A stretch of DNA of 64,000 nucleotides, taken from contig OX419759.1 in the NCBI GenBank assembly GCA_948567375.1, positions 44,916,593-44,980,592 on the forward strand, in the 5' to 3' direction. A program made the position numbers and the translations under genes. Positions 36,011-49,218 of this stretch are shown piece after piece. The notes under the pieces are model-generated. The model did not search any database. It worked only from the letters and a program-made list of their open reading frames with translations, and was not told the origin of the DNA. Within the stretch, counting starts at the first letter, position 1; every line of letters begins with the position of its first letter. The stretch comes from Lunularia cruciata (Eukaryota; Streptophyta; Marchantiopsida; Lunulariales; Lunulariaceae).

Positions 36011-37497
36011 TTTTTCTAGGTATATATATATTTTCCCCCTAAGAAACTAAAGAGAAGGTAGTCTATTCTTGAACTATCTGGTACAAGTCCTCCAATTGTT
36101 TATAATGGTATGTTTGGTAAGGTTGAAAGATGGTCTTAAACATAACCAAAGTTATTATTAGTAGAATATGTTGAAAGTGATATATTGGATGTTCATATTT
36201 AAGTACTAGTTGAATAATAATGTGTAGGCTAGAGCCTTGTTGACGAGAACTAAGTCTTGCTTGCTTTCCAACAATCGATAACTTTTATTTATTTATTTAT
36301 ATAAACATGTTTGTAATACCTAAACCACCTTCAAAAAGTCAAATTCATCCATAAATCATTAAGGACAGAAAATATTGTTTTCAACAATATATCTAAATCA
36401 TATTCTGCCACTAAAGAACACATCAAAATTCAAGTATATTATATATATATAGAGAGAGAGAGATGTATTTATCTATTTATGTATATAGTGGACATTTTAT
36501 ACCAGTATAAAATAGTGTAAACAAGAACTGTTCTTTTTGCACATTTTACTTTGTATTTTATTTGGATGCAAAATCTAAAATCATGATTGTTATTACTTAA
36601 TTTATAATGCACAATTTCAATCATTTTTGTGTCAATTTGAATAAAAAATCTAACAAATCTGACTGAAATACACATTTTCTTTGTGGGTGTTATAACAAGA
36701 AAATTTTATTCTCTACAATGTAGCTAAGCAATCCAACTCTTATTTAAGTGTATTCTAATAGAAGAAAAAAGTATAATAATTAGAAGTTTTTTGTTTTGTA
36801 TCAATATTGACTATATGTAGTGTACATTGAGATCCAAACAACTTACTAGCAAAAAGAACAAACTAGCTAGAGAATCAAAAATATTATGATTTTCCACAAA
36901 ATCTACTTTTAAAAACAGTGACATGCATGCAAGCAACACTCTCTTATTTGAATATGGATATTTATCATAACAAAAGTCAAAATATAAATTTATGTCACAA
37001 GAACTATAAATATTAAATACAAGCCAGAAATAATAAGTGATATCATGCAAAAAAAACCATTATATTTTCTTATGAACATTTTTCCTACATGAAGTTGAAT
37101 TAGAGAAGAAAATTGAAATCCCAAAAAATACTAATCTTAAAATTTGGAGGTCAAAAATAGGTATATGAAGGTACCTTATGCACAAAAACTTCATGTGTTC
37201 AAGCTTGTCTTACAAAATCTTACAGAATCTAATCCTTGAAGATCCAAAACTACCATATAAAAACCTTTCCTCATTTGATTCACTCTTATGGTGTGTAACA
37301 ACTAAGCTTGGAAATTCTCTATGTGAAGAAATTATCCTTCATGACTTTGCAAGTTGAAGCTCTAAGCTGTTATCGTTGGTTAATACAAAATCAAATACTA
37401 AAAATATCAATTTTGATATTTTGAACACTAATCTCCACATGTCATTCCACTCCACTATCAAGAAAGCTTCTAGCAAAACATCAGATTAACTAAAAAC

Positions 37498-38075
37498 ATC
37501 TTGAACTTCTATTGCAGGCCATTGGATTAAAAAAAATTTGGGACTTGTTTCCAATAATCATTTGTGTAAGACTTGATATTCATTATCTTTGCAATCAAAG
37601 ATTGACTCCTCGCTAGATTATTTCCACATCCTTTTCCAAATCGTTAAATTTTCTAACACAATGATTAAAGCTTGTAGCACTATGATCATTTTAGCAAATC
37701 TTGCATACCATTGGAGTTTAAAATATTTAGGAGTTGTTTTTTCATCATCAATTTAAGACTTCATGTTCATTATTTTTGCAATCTAAGATGTACTCTTTGG
37801 TAGATCATTTCATATCATGTGCTAATTCATAAAATTCACCATGATAATAATTGAATTTTGATGGCTCTATGATCATTTTAGCACATCTTGAGCTTTTATT
37901 GCACACCATTGAATTGAAACTTTTTTGTATCTTTCCATTATCAATGTAAGACTTGATATTAGTATCTTTGCAATCCAACTTGACTCTTTTGCTAGATCAT
38001 TTTCATAGCATTTGCTAATTCATTAAATTCACAAACACAATGATGAATCTTGATAGCTCTATGATCATCGTAGCA
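37498..38075. repeat. Three degenerate tandem copies of a ~190-bp AT-rich unit
   Basis: Markers recur in order: CCATTGGA (37520, 37709) and CCATTGAA (37907), AAGACTTGATATT or AAGACTTCATGTT, TTTGCAATC, CTAGATnATTT, TAAATTn, and CTATGATCATTTTAGCA (37679, 37865; GATCATCGTAGCA near 38061). Spacing is about 185-200 bp. Copies differ by roughly a quarter of positions by eye. No coding potential. Confidence 0.75.
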
Positions 38076-39702
38076 CACACACAAATTAGGCCCTAAAGTA
38101 AACTTCTCTTCTTTCTCCAAAAACTCAAACATACTCTTGATCAAGATCAACATTCTTGTTGAGAATGTTGTTGGGTCAACTTCAAGTTGAGGATTGATAC
38201 AACCTCTCCTCATTTTTTTGTGCCAAAATAACAAAAGAAATGGATAATAGTGCAAATTTTTTGTAGGATTGGTTCTCCCAAAACTCTTTAATAAAATAAA
38301 GGACTTCTACCAAGCGACTTGATTGTGATCAAAATATGTGAGAGAAACCAATGATACACTCTCCTCTAGATCTAAGACAAATTGCACCATATCTATCATT
38401 CATATCATAGTACTTGATTAAGAGTTATCTTTTAAGCTAACCAAGTTTGACTTAAGTACTACTCTTCACTCATCAAGGCACCAAGGAAGTTGTTTCACTC
38501 TATTCAACCAAAGGTAGCTAAAACTCATTGCAAGACAAATATTTACTCCAAATTCAAGTCTCAATTTTTGATCATCTTAAGCTTGAATCACTGATTGAAT
38601 GTGACACAATGCATATTTTTACAAGTAAGGTAAGGAATCTCAAACATGTATTGAAATCCCAAGTTTTTCTTAGTATTTTAACTTTTGTTTGGGATTTAGA
38701 ACATATGATGGAGGTTATCAAGGTAGATAGAGTAAATCATTCTCCTGCCTTAAATGATTCTACTAAAAATTCTTTTTGATGAATTTTATATCCAATGAGC
38801 AAAAACATGCAAATTTCACAAAGACACTTATCTACACCAAGAATGATAAATACTCAAGCAAAAAAGAGTTTTAGTTGTTTTGTATGATATTATCAAGCTT
38901 TACATACAACATTAAATGCAATTTTTCTTATCACTCAAAAATTAAATGTTGGATGATTGCACTAGTTGAATTTGCATTGCTTTTGATACTCATACACATG
39001 AGAAGTATTCTTACATATGAGGTGTTGTGAAAGGTAAATGCATACATTTCAACCATATTTATTCCAACTTTACCATATTTTCCATCTTTTCAAGAGGTGA
39101 TGACCAATGTAAGAGGGCAATTTTGGTTTGGTTTATGCCATCTATAGATTTTCCAATATATTTCTTACCATTAGCATAACATTTTTCTCAATGCTAGCCA
39201 ACTTTGCTCTTATTCCTTCTAATTTATGTGTAATTTATGGTTTGCAATCTCTATAAGAAAAAATTGTAAATTAAGACCTATACCAACTAAATTAAATTTT
39301 CAATATGGAGTATCATCTCAAGCAATATTGTTGATGTTACTTGTAGTAATGATATCATTCTTGCTTAGTGAAATTATCTAGTTAATTATACATTTTAGCA
39401 TTCAAAATTTTCATGCAGTATGATCTGAATAATAATCAAACCACTCTTAAAGTACCAACTTTCAATGAGTTAATACTTGGACTGTTTTTGCATCAGAGCT
39501 ACAATCTACGTCTTTTAACTAAATAATCTAGTTATTCTACTATTTCCTATGGTATATACTTTTTGAAAGTTTTTCTATACAAGATATGCTAACATATAAA
39601 CTATTTCTTCTTTCCTCCCTTGTTGGAAGTACATACCAGTGTACTAAGTACCTAGCTATCCTAAGTTTGTTGAAATAGGCTTCCACTATTGTGATAAGTT
39701 AC

Positions 39703-39905
39703 TTGATTTGTATGTTAGTCAAGCAATTATACTTGCAATACAACATATATTTTAGTTTCTTGATAAAATAAATGACACAAACATGGAGGTAAAGGTCTCA
39801 TTTAATTGATTTGTATGTTAGTCAAGCAATTATACTTGCAATACACCATATATTTTAGCTTCTTGATAAAATAAATGATGTCAAATATAGAGGTAAAGAT
39901 CTCAT
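39703..39905. repeat. Two-copy tandem duplication, period 103 bp
   Basis: TTGATTTGTATGTTAGTCAA occurs at 39703 and 39806. Both copies continue through GCAATTATACTTGCAATACA, CATATATTTTAG and TTCTTGATAAAATAAATGA to GAGGTAAAG. They are nearly identical, so the duplication is young. Confidence 0.93.
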
Positions 39906-40156
39906 TGATTCTTTGCACGTTCTAATACGTACCATATTTACATTGGATCTCCACATAACATCTATCTTTGACAAAGGTGAATAAGTTCATGTAGACTATG
40001 CATCATCATTGATATCATCCTTTGGATATGAGTCCTCTAGTTCAAAGTGATTTACATTAATTTTAAGTTTTCCATCTACTCCAAACATAATCATGCTTGT
40101 ATGAGTGGTCTACAATCACATCACTACTAGAGGAATTTGACTTTGGTAATTTTGGT

Positions 40157-40399
40157 GAATTGCAATTTTTACAAAATACTCCCCAATTTGGTAGCTCTAC
40201 TCTTATGGTTGAAGTGGAGAATGAAGATATAAAAGATAAAGACATATAAATGCATGTGATTGATGCATTTATATGAGACATGGTACCTTAAAGGCAATAA
40301 TAAGTTATGGTTTTCTTTTTCTTTTATATTTTCATTCTCCACTTCAACCATAAGAATAGAGCTACCAAATTATGGAGTTTTTTCTAAAAATTACAATTC
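40157..40399. repeat. Foldback element: 79-bp inverted arms with a nested hairpin
   Basis: Arms 40157-40235 and 40321-40399 are inverted copies with about 8-9 differences; the inner 40 bp (ATGGTTGAAGTGGAGAATGA region) are almost perfect. Inside the 85-bp loop a second perfect stem, CATATAAATGCA (40243-40254) with TGCATTTATATG (40264-40275), closes a 9-base loop. It could be a MITE, a foldback transposon or a small-RNA hairpin. No target duplication could be fixed. Confidence 0.85.
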
Positions 40400-42229
40400 A
40401 ATGCTAGAAGCAAAAGCTATCATGTACTTCTAATTTTGGTAGCAAAACTTGTCTATGTTAGTATACAACTAGCTCATAGTTAAATCTCTCTATATCTATA
40501 GAAGGAGTAGAGTTCAACTCACTTCTTATGACTAGATTTTGAGAGTGTTACCTCTACTTGTTCAAATCCACATGGAAAGATGCCAAAGCTAAATCTCCCT
40601 TGATCTCCCAAATGGGTCAACAATGGCAAAAGGAGAAGCACAAATTTGAATTGGACCTTTTGTGTAAAAGACATTCAAAATGGGTTCATATCTTTTTCTT
40701 TTTGGGGATTGTGCTTTTGATCCCAAGGATAGATCACCATTGAGAGTACTTGAAGTCTTCTTGGATAAAGTAATTTTGATACCTAATATGTTGTCCATAG
40801 TTTGTTTTGTCTATCTTTGATTTTTATTAAGTTCATAAGATTGGATACATTGCAAATCTGCACTTGGCGCTTGAAAGGGTTATTTTGGTTCTTAACTAAA
40901 CTCCTTGGAAATGTATATCAAGTAAAGAATGATAGGAGATTGTTCGGAAGACTCTTGAATGACTCTAATTTCCATGTATTTATGACTTGTGTTGCTAAAT
41001 TAGAAGAAATTACCAAAATTTATATAGAAATATTTACATAATTAATAATTATAATTATAGGGAAAAATAATATAAAATAAAGAGAATCTATTATGATACA
41101 TTCAAAAGCTTCACCCAATTTATATTTCTCAGAAGTTGATCAATAAAATCTAGATTATCCTAGAACCCATTAAGACAATCCAATGTTGATGTACTAACAG
41201 TATAAACGGTAAGGACATGTTCTTCCCTCAAGGATATGGGTTGGAAATAACCAAAAGTAAAGGTACAATGCTACAATGTCACAATTTACTTGTTATTGTT
41301 TTGGGTAGCAACAACTCCTAAACGAGTATATTGTCATCTATTGTGGTGCACTTTGGAAAAATAAAATTAATAATCACACTCATAGAAAATCTAGTCTAAA
41401 AAGCCCTTGATATTGATGGTTCACTCCAAGCCAAAGGCCTCTTCCTCCTAACAAGCCTTTTTCTCCCTAAAGGTCAATTACACCACAATGGTTACTTCAA
41501 TCACAAAGGTACTATCACTCTTCTGATGTTGGTCTACTGTATACTACTCTCCCAAAAGGCACAATCCTAATGAAATTGAACAATTAGCTATCTACTTAGC
41601 TTTCATAGTCAATGGTACTTCTAATGCTCCAATGCTCCTTCCCTTCATTATCATGCTATTTCAAAATGTAAAGGATATCTTCCTTGATATAATGCAAATT
41701 TCCTAAGCAAGTACTCAAACACACATTCTTATTGCAACATTTATCACCGCTACTCAACCAAGCATACACTCAAGAATGCAAAGTGTAGGAAATTTATTGC
41801 TAAAGATAATGAAGGTCATTGCACTTGATTCAAATTTACAATGGGTTGTAACCCCTATACACAATCTCCTACTTCTTAAAGACGATAATCAATGGCTAAG
41901 CAATTGTAGTAATCTTCTAATTACACCTACATCACTTATTGCTAATCCTACCTTATCTTATTATGTACAATGTATAATTAAGAATAACTTGCACATCCAT
42001 AGCCAAAGTAAGTGGCAAAGACAACTTTACCACTTAGTTTGTCTTCACATGGCTTAAAAGTTCTTCAACCAAAAAAGTGCCCTAATTTTAAAAAGTTTTA
42101 AGCTAAAGGTATTTTAGGACAAAGATCTTAGAGGCCAAAGGTAGTTTTAGGCCAAAGGTATGTTCTACACTTAAAATATCTTTATTGTTTTACCTTTTGG
42201 CTAGAGTTCCCTTTGTCCTAAAACTATTG

Positions 42230-43090
42230 TGAGGAACTACCCTTGCCCTTACAAACCTTAATCAACAAGTTGATCTTATCATTGAACTCTATAATCATCT
42301 ATATGAGTGCCTTGGTAGAATCCTCAAATTTCTTTGACATGTGCTTGTGAAGCTTGTTGGGTAGCTATTGCAACTGCTCATCCATATACGCCTTTGTCGT
42401 CAAAGCATGTGCTTGGGATCTTGACTCTTGTAACTTCAACTTCTCCAAGTAGGATTCTATTGCCTTCTCTGTGATCCCCACCAACTAATCCCATGCTATC
42501 TCTATCTATGCTAAGATCTCCATCTTTTCTAAGTTCAGTTGTGTTTGGACCTCTTGCAGCTCCCCAAGAACTTCTTCTCAGAAGACCATGCAATCCTGAT
42601 CTTGTTCTTGTTCCTTCTCTTTTATCTTTTCTACAAGCTTCTTGGCCTGCACTTCTACCACTCATTGCTCCTCTTGATGTTGCATTTTTATTACAATGAG
42701 AACCACCTTTGTCTTCTCAACCTCTCCCTTTAAAGTGTAAATCTCTTCCTCTTTGAGCTTTCATCTACTCCTCAAATTGTGCTTGGTGGCATTCTTCTTC
42801 TTTGCTTCTCTTTGTCCTACCTCCTCTTCTCCTCTTCTTGCAAGTTCTTCTTTAGAGCTTCTGCTTCTTCCCTAAGCCGGGCTGCCTCCTATGCCAAATT
42901 GTTACTACACTTCCCAAATTCCAAATGTTGAGCAAAAAATTTTGCATGTTTGTCTTGTGCCTTTCCCCTTTCTTGTGAAATGCCTTATGCCCATGTGATG
43001 AAGATGTCTAACAAAGGTAACATAATTTGTAATCTGCCCATGACATTCCCTCCACATGGGAAGGAGTTGCTCTATCAACTCTAGCATTGG
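42230..43090 (-). pseudogene. Relic of a coiled-coil protein gene
   Basis: One minus-strand frame, interrupted by several stops, reads as a charged coiled coil: AARLREEAEALKKNLQEEEK (near 42840), IYTLKGEVEKTKVVLI, VQAKKLVEKIKEKEQEQDQD, LGELQEVQTQLNLEKMEIL, KKFEDSTKALI and FNDKINLLIKVCKGKG. Upstream, GQDKHAKFFAQHLEF-like residues continue it to about 43000. The overlapping open stretch 42378-42665 in another frame is its shadow. I do not recognise the family; it may be a host gene fragment or a protein carried by a transposon. The stops mean it is not functional as a single reading frame. Confidence 0.5.
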
Positions 43091-43099
43091 CCTATAGTG

Positions 43100-45029
43100 T
43101 GAACAACTAGTTTGGAGAGAGGCACTATGATAAATAGTAAGGCCACCCTCTTTTAAGAGCTAGATTCTTGTACTATCCTAAATGATGTTGAAGGCCAACT
43201 CTCCTCTTGAAATCCTAATAACTTTTTGTTGACAATGTGTAGAATTCTATCTTGGCTACAACTCACATGTTTGATTTTGCAAAAGTGAAAAGTGACTAGC
43301 CTTCTTTGAGTATTTAAGTTGATGGCTTGAAAAATGTTTGGTAGGTATGTTTAGTGCAAGCACCCCACACACAGTGAATGTTCCAGTACAAACAATTGGT
43401 CATTACTAGTGGTTCCAATCTATCAATGTCAAATTTAAGTCCTTTGGGATCTTTTCAAACTGACTAACTTTCAAGCCGAGGATGTTTCAGACAAAATGGT
43501 TTTTGGGCTAAAGGATGTTCAAGGCTGGTCTTCTTTTGAAGCAAAGGTCTTGTAGGACAAAGTTCTTTGTTGATGGTTTGTAACAACCATGAGCCTTCTT
43601 CGTTGAAGCCTCTCCATATAGACTCTCTTCCTTGCTCCACAATTATTGACCTTCACTCATTGCATATTTTGTGGGTATCTTCCTCCTACAAAGTGAAATT
43701 TTCCTTCAGTCAAAGATAGATGACTACAATTATTTCTTTTTCCTTGTAGACAAGCTATTTATTTGTGCTTTTAACCAAAATAAGGAATTTGAAAGAAAAG
43801 GGTGTATATTGAAAAGAGTGGAGACATCACAACCATCCCCTCTCTTGCTCAAGATGAACCCTTGATGACATTAATATAGCATACTATAGTGGTTATTAAA
43901 GTAAGGTACTATAGAATAAGAAGATAAAGAACCAAATTCCATGATATTCTTTTAAGCTAGAACTTGGCTAAAACTCCAAAGCACCTCTAAGACTCAAGAT
44001 ATTGTAAACTAAATAACTCAATTAGAGAGATATAGTTATAAATAAAAAGATGATCAAAAACTCTTTATCCTTTGTTAATATATTTGTCAAACTCTTTCCC
44101 ACAAATTTTAACAATGGTCAAAATAACTAAGGTTACTAGGGAAGAAGTTATCTAAAATCAAAGTCTAAGAGATTATCCAAACTTATAGAAATAATCTCCA
44201 TGAGTATATGATCTTACCTTGACCAAAAATTAAGCAAGGTTTCTTTGACATAAGTTACACTTGGACTATAGAAAAATGTACACAAAAAGCTTATGGATCC
44301 AAGAGTTCTCAACTCTTTACCCAAAGCCAAATACTTAAAACTAATATAAAATAAGAACACTAAAATACAAATTATTAGAGTCTAATTATTGCAAAATCCT
44401 CTAAAATGATATTATCTATATCTTTTTTATAATTAACTCTTATTAAATCATGTTCAATTTAAAAGCTTAGTTAAACTCTATAAAATAAGATTTGTAAACA
44501 ATATTTGTAAACAACTCACAATACCAAACTAGATAAACCAATAGAGGATCTTAGAGGATACATGCATCAATGGATGTCATATTCTATTACTGATGAGCTA
44601 AAATAATCAATTTGAAATGTGAGGATTGATGGAAGTAGAATATTTTGATTAGGATCTTATTAATTTAAAGAGATATGATAGTTTCCTTAAATCTTTTAAA
44701 GAAATGCTAAGAATAAATAGCAAAGGTTGTTTAGATTTACTTAAATCTATTCTATATTAAAAATCAAGACCATTTATGCAAAATACTTCCTATGACTATA
44801 CAAGTAAAGACATGAAGTTGTTATTTCATCATTATTCTTTTTTTCACTTTTGCAAATCTTATTCTCCTAGCTCGAACTCTTAAAATTTATTAATTTCTTT
44901 TGTTTCTCATGTGGTTTACATAACTATATCCTTCATGCTCCTAAACTTTATATATTTCACTATTTTTTCTTGATTCCATATCTTGATCTCAAAGAGATAG
45001 CACCAACTATGCCAAAGTATCAAGGTAGT
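43100..45029. other. AT-rich spacer
   Basis: No gene, RNA or element was recognised. Open stretches are short and lack motifs. Confidence 0.45.
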
Positions 45030-45638
45030 TGTAATACCAATAGATAAAACATATTATCTAGAGCTGAAAATTGGCTTGGTAACATTAGAAATGTGTGATG
45101 TATGGTTGACTAAGTAGATTTGTACCAAAAGAGTACTTCTACTAATAGTGCAAGAGCCAGAAATAACCTGAAAACTTCAGAGCCAATTTTGGAGGCCTAA
45201 ATGGATGAATTAGACCTCAAAAATACGTGTTAATATCCCCATGGAAAATTAAGGCTGGCCCCATTAAGGCTGGCCCCAAACAATGGGTATCCATTGTTTG
45301 TCTCATCTAGAGATTTCCAATGATACCTCACCCATGAAATTATGAGATTTCTACAGGAATATTTCCTAAGGATTCCCTCTAGTAAAACATTATTTGACGC
45401 ACCAGATAGGACAAGAACCAACATGTCATTCATGCATGTAACTAATCTAAGGGTAGAGCGTGCTAACATGTCACTAATATATGTATCTGATCCAAGGGTG
45501 GAGCTTCCTTTTAGGGAATCCTCTTTGCTATATAATAAAGACAGCGTGCTCCTTTGGGGCATCAAAGTATTGAGTGTGAAACTCTGTGTTTCTTTTCATG
45601 TGTTTATATTGTAAGATCTCCTATCCTCAAAATATTAC
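45030..45638 (+). repeat. Solo LTR of the Ty3 chromovirus family, opposite orientation
   Basis: It starts TGTAATACC and ends ATATTACA, matching in reverse orientation the LTRs at 46.07 and 48.49 kb. Flanking GTAGT and ATAGT look like a slightly diverged 5-bp target duplication. No internal region adjoins it, so it is a solo LTR. Confidence 0.7.
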
Positions 45639-46071
45639 AATAGTCTCCTATTTTTGAGTGAGAGATGTGATAGCAAAGCTAATACTATGCACTATAGAAT
45701 TTGAGTTGATAGTGATACATGGTGGCAGAAATGACTAGATCTATTTTTTTTGAAAGAAATTTGGAATCAAACAAACAACATATGCCAACATAAACAACAT
45801 TAGCTTGATTATAAAGTGTATCATTTCTCAACTGAGCTTGGAAAATTTTTGGTACTTTTAATATTTTGGTCTATCCTAAAGAATAAAACTTTGCTCTAGA
45901 AGGTCCAAGAATCTAGTTTTGGAAAAGCTTATTTTTGAGGGCCAATGGATATAAATGACCAAGGAGAAAAATAAGAGAATGGAAGATCACATTGGGACTC
46001 TTGAATACGTGAATTCAAGATGACTAGCATAAGCTTGGGTGTTGGTATTTATAGAGAACATACATGGCTCT

Positions 46072-46847
46072 TGTAATCCTCAGAGGATAGTAGACATGAA
46101 GAGAAACACACCAGGAGAAACATACAATTTCATACTCAAACCTCCGATGCCCCAAAGGAGCACCTTCTCTTTATTATATAGACAAAGAGGATCCCCTCCA
46201 AGGAAGCTCTACCATAGGAGTAGGTCCACAGATAAGTGACATGTCAGCAAGCTACACCCTTGTATTACTTACTTGGATGGGTGACATGTCTGTCCTGCTC
46301 CTATCTGGTTGGTCAAATAAGCTTTGACTAGAGGGAATCTTTTAGGGAATCTTCCTATATGAATCTTAGAATCACGTGGGTGAGGTATTATTAGAAAAAT
46401 TTCAATGAGACAAACCAAAGGGAGGGAAGGCAAGCCTTTATTCCATGTGGGAGAGGTGGGAGAGGGGGGGAGGTGGGGGGTGAATCTGCCCATTTCCCAG
46501 GCCTAATTATTGGTTTAGGCCTCCAAAATTGCCTTTAAAGATTTCAGGCATATTTTGGTTCCTACTCTATTACTAGAAGTCCCTTTTTGGTGATACCTCT
46601 TTCTGATCTATTTAGTCCATCATGTGTAACATCCTTCTAGATGTTACTAAACGAATTCTCACCTTTAAATCATATGTTTAGCTATTGGTTCTAAGATTTT
46701 CAAGTTTATTTTGGTACCCTATTAGTAGAAGTACTCTTTTGGTGATACTTCTATCTTATCTATTTTGATCATCATATATATCATTATTCTAGATGTTACC
46801 AAACCAAATTTCACATCTAGATCATATGGCTAGCTCTTGGTATTACA
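46072..46847 (-). repeat. 3' LTR of Ty3 chromovirus copy A
   Basis: On the minus strand it begins TGTAATACCAAGAGCTAGCC right after a polypurine tract (AAAAGGAGGGAGG) and ends in CA at 46072. Its first half contains an internal tandem duplication of about 165 bp (GAAGTACTCTTTTGGTGATA and GAAGTCCCTTTTTGGTGATA). It is roughly 90 percent identical to the LTR at 48.49 kb. Confidence 0.8.
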
Positions 46848-48486
46848 AACCTCCCTCCTTTTAAGACAATATCCTCATTGTGCAGTTGTTGCTCAAATGC
46901 TTGCACCATCACAAGTGCATTGTCAAATGGCAGCAGGTTCCTAGGTTGCTTCATAGAGGGGATAAACTTTCAACTATATTAGATAGTCCACCCATGGATG
47001 GCAAGTACCACGTATGCATTTTTGGAGAATACGTTCCACTTCATATTCCTCCATGCCATCAATGAGTGTCAGACAAGGTTGAATGTCTTGTGTGGAATGT
47101 CATTGGCCCGATCGGGGAGCATATCTATGTAGTAGGGTTACATGGAACATTGGATGGATCTTCATGTATGGTGGTAGCTTGAGGTGATAGGCCATAGTGC
47201 TTAGTTGACGAAGAATAGAAAAAGGTCCAATAAAACAAGGTTTGAGCTTACGAGATCCAACTAATGTGAGGTTGGTTGTCGATAGCCACATCTGATCCCC
47301 AACATTGAGGTCCATGTGCCTATGGTGTGCATCAACATACTACTTCTATTGATTTTGTGCAATCTATAATCTGTGCTTGGTGCTCTCCACAACTTGTTGG
47401 ATTTTAGAAACAAATGTGTTGACTACGTCGACCTTGGTAGCCACCGGACGGATCTTCATCAAGCTAGCAGGTGTGAAGGGATGCTCACCATACATGAGGA
47501 AGAACAAAGTGATATGGGTGGATGCATTCACCAAATTGGTGTAAGAAAATTCCACCAATGAGAGTAGGGTGTCCCACCTCTCTTGCTCCTCTAAGGTGAA
47601 GCCGCATAACATGTCTTCAATAGTGCAATTAGCCCACTCTATTTGTCCATTTGTTTGTGGGTGGTAAGTTGTAGACATGGCCAAATTGGTTTTGAAGAAA
47701 CCAAAGAGTGTTTGCCAAAACAAATTGATGAATTGAGTGCCTCTATTGGTGATGAGTACTCAAGATAAGCCATGGTGAGAGAAGACTGCATCTAAGTATA
47801 ATTGAGCTAGTTGTGGAGCGGTCACATCCTTGGTGGTAGAGCATACATGAATCATTTTGCTGAGCCGGTCCACAAAGACCATGATGGCGTCAAACCATGA
47901 GGTGGTCTTGGGTAATTCACAAACAAGATCCATACTCAACTATTCCCAACATTGTGTAGGAGTGGGTAGAGGTTGAAGAAGCCTTGCAAGACCTTGATTA
48001 GAAGCTTGATTACAATCACCCTAAAACTTTGTTTTGTTGACAAAGTAGGCAGCTGTGCACATAGTCCATCACGTTGTTGCTCATCTTGGGCCAATAGAAA
48101 TAGCGCTAGACTACATCCAAGGTCTTGTCCACTCCGACATGACCTCCAATGGCTAAATTATGACATTCCGCTAGAATGGTGGTGTAATTTTGGGACATTT
48201 GGGATCCATAGTTTGCCAATATGAAAGGTGAGTCCTTGGGTGCTAGTGATGCCTTTGGATGATTGCGCTCCTACAATCTATGGATCAGTTTTTGTAGCAG
48301 CCAAAATTTTTGGCCAGAATTTAGGGTTAATCTTAACCTCTACCACCAAGTTGTTTGCCATCGGCGTGGGAGTGAATGCATCTACAAGTTGCTTCTTACC
48401 TTCCACGTAGTTGATTGCCATGTTGAAGCGTTGTCACCACTCTACCCACCAAATATGGCAGTAAGATAGATCCTTTTGTGTCTTGA
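46848..48486 (-). mobile_element. Ty3 chromovirus copy A, partial internal region, broken
   Basis: This minus-strand fragment carries the distal pol region: RNase H end, integrase with STTYHPQTNGQIEWANCTIE, and the post-integrase segment DLNVGDQMWLSTTNLTLVG followed by HPMFHVTLLHRYAP. It adjoins its 3' LTR. At 48486 it is cut by the LTR of copy B, so copy B appears inserted in copy A. The rest of copy A is not seen beyond copy B. It is broken, with several interruptions. Confidence 0.85.
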
Positions 48487-49218
48487 TGTAATACTCAGAG
48501 GACAAGAGAAGAGAGAAAACACAAATCACACACTCAACATTTGGTGGCCCATAGGATCACCTTCTCTTTATTATATAGACAAAGAGGATCTCCTCTAAGG
48601 AAGCTCCACCATAGGATTAGGCAAACAATAGGTGACATGTTAGCAAGCTCCACCCTTGGATTACTTACTTGGATGGTTGACATGTCTGCCTAGGTCCTAT
48701 CTAGTTGGTCAAACAAGCTTTGACCAGAGAGAATCTTTTAGGGAATCTTCTTGTAGGAGTCTCAAAATCACGTGTGTAAGGTACCATTGGAAAGCTCTTG
48801 AAGAGAAAAACCAGGAGGAGGGAAGGCTATACTTTCCTCTATTGGGGGGAGTGTGCATATTTTCAAGGCCTAATTTATCCGTTTAGGCATCCAAAATTGC
48901 CTTCAATGATTTTAGGCATATTTTGGTTCCTACTCTATTAATAGAAGTCCCCTTTTGGTGATACTTCTTTCTGATCTGTTTAGTCCATCATGTGTAACAT
49001 CTTTCCAAGTGTTACCAAACCAATTTTCACCTTTAAATCATATGTCTAGCTATTGGTCTAAGGTTCTTAAGTCTATTTTGGTTTCTGCTCTATTAGTAGA
49101 AGTACTCTTTTGGTGATACTTCTATCTTATCTATTTTGAACATCATATATAACATCATTCTAGATGTTACCAAACCAAATTTCACATCTAGATCATATGG
49201 CTAGCTCTTGGTATTATA
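48487..49218 (-). repeat. 3' LTR of Ty3 chromovirus copy B
   Basis: About 732 bp, ending in ACA at 48487 and beginning TATAATACC next to a polypurine stretch (AAAAGGAGTGAGG). Same internal duplication as the copy A LTR. Confidence 0.8.

Larger units (their letters stand above)
36010..42220. other. AT-rich spacer
   Basis: About 6 kb of strongly AT-rich DNA with no open frame longer than about 95 codons and no recognised product. It holds the ~190-bp repeat, the 103-bp duplication and the foldback listed separately, plus (TA)n(GA)n near 36438-36464. Confidence 0.5.

Noticed and set aside
37498-38075. CRISPR-like or regulatory repeat array
   Set aside because: Units are about 190 bp, contiguous and diverged, with no spacer structure; the window is a plant genome.
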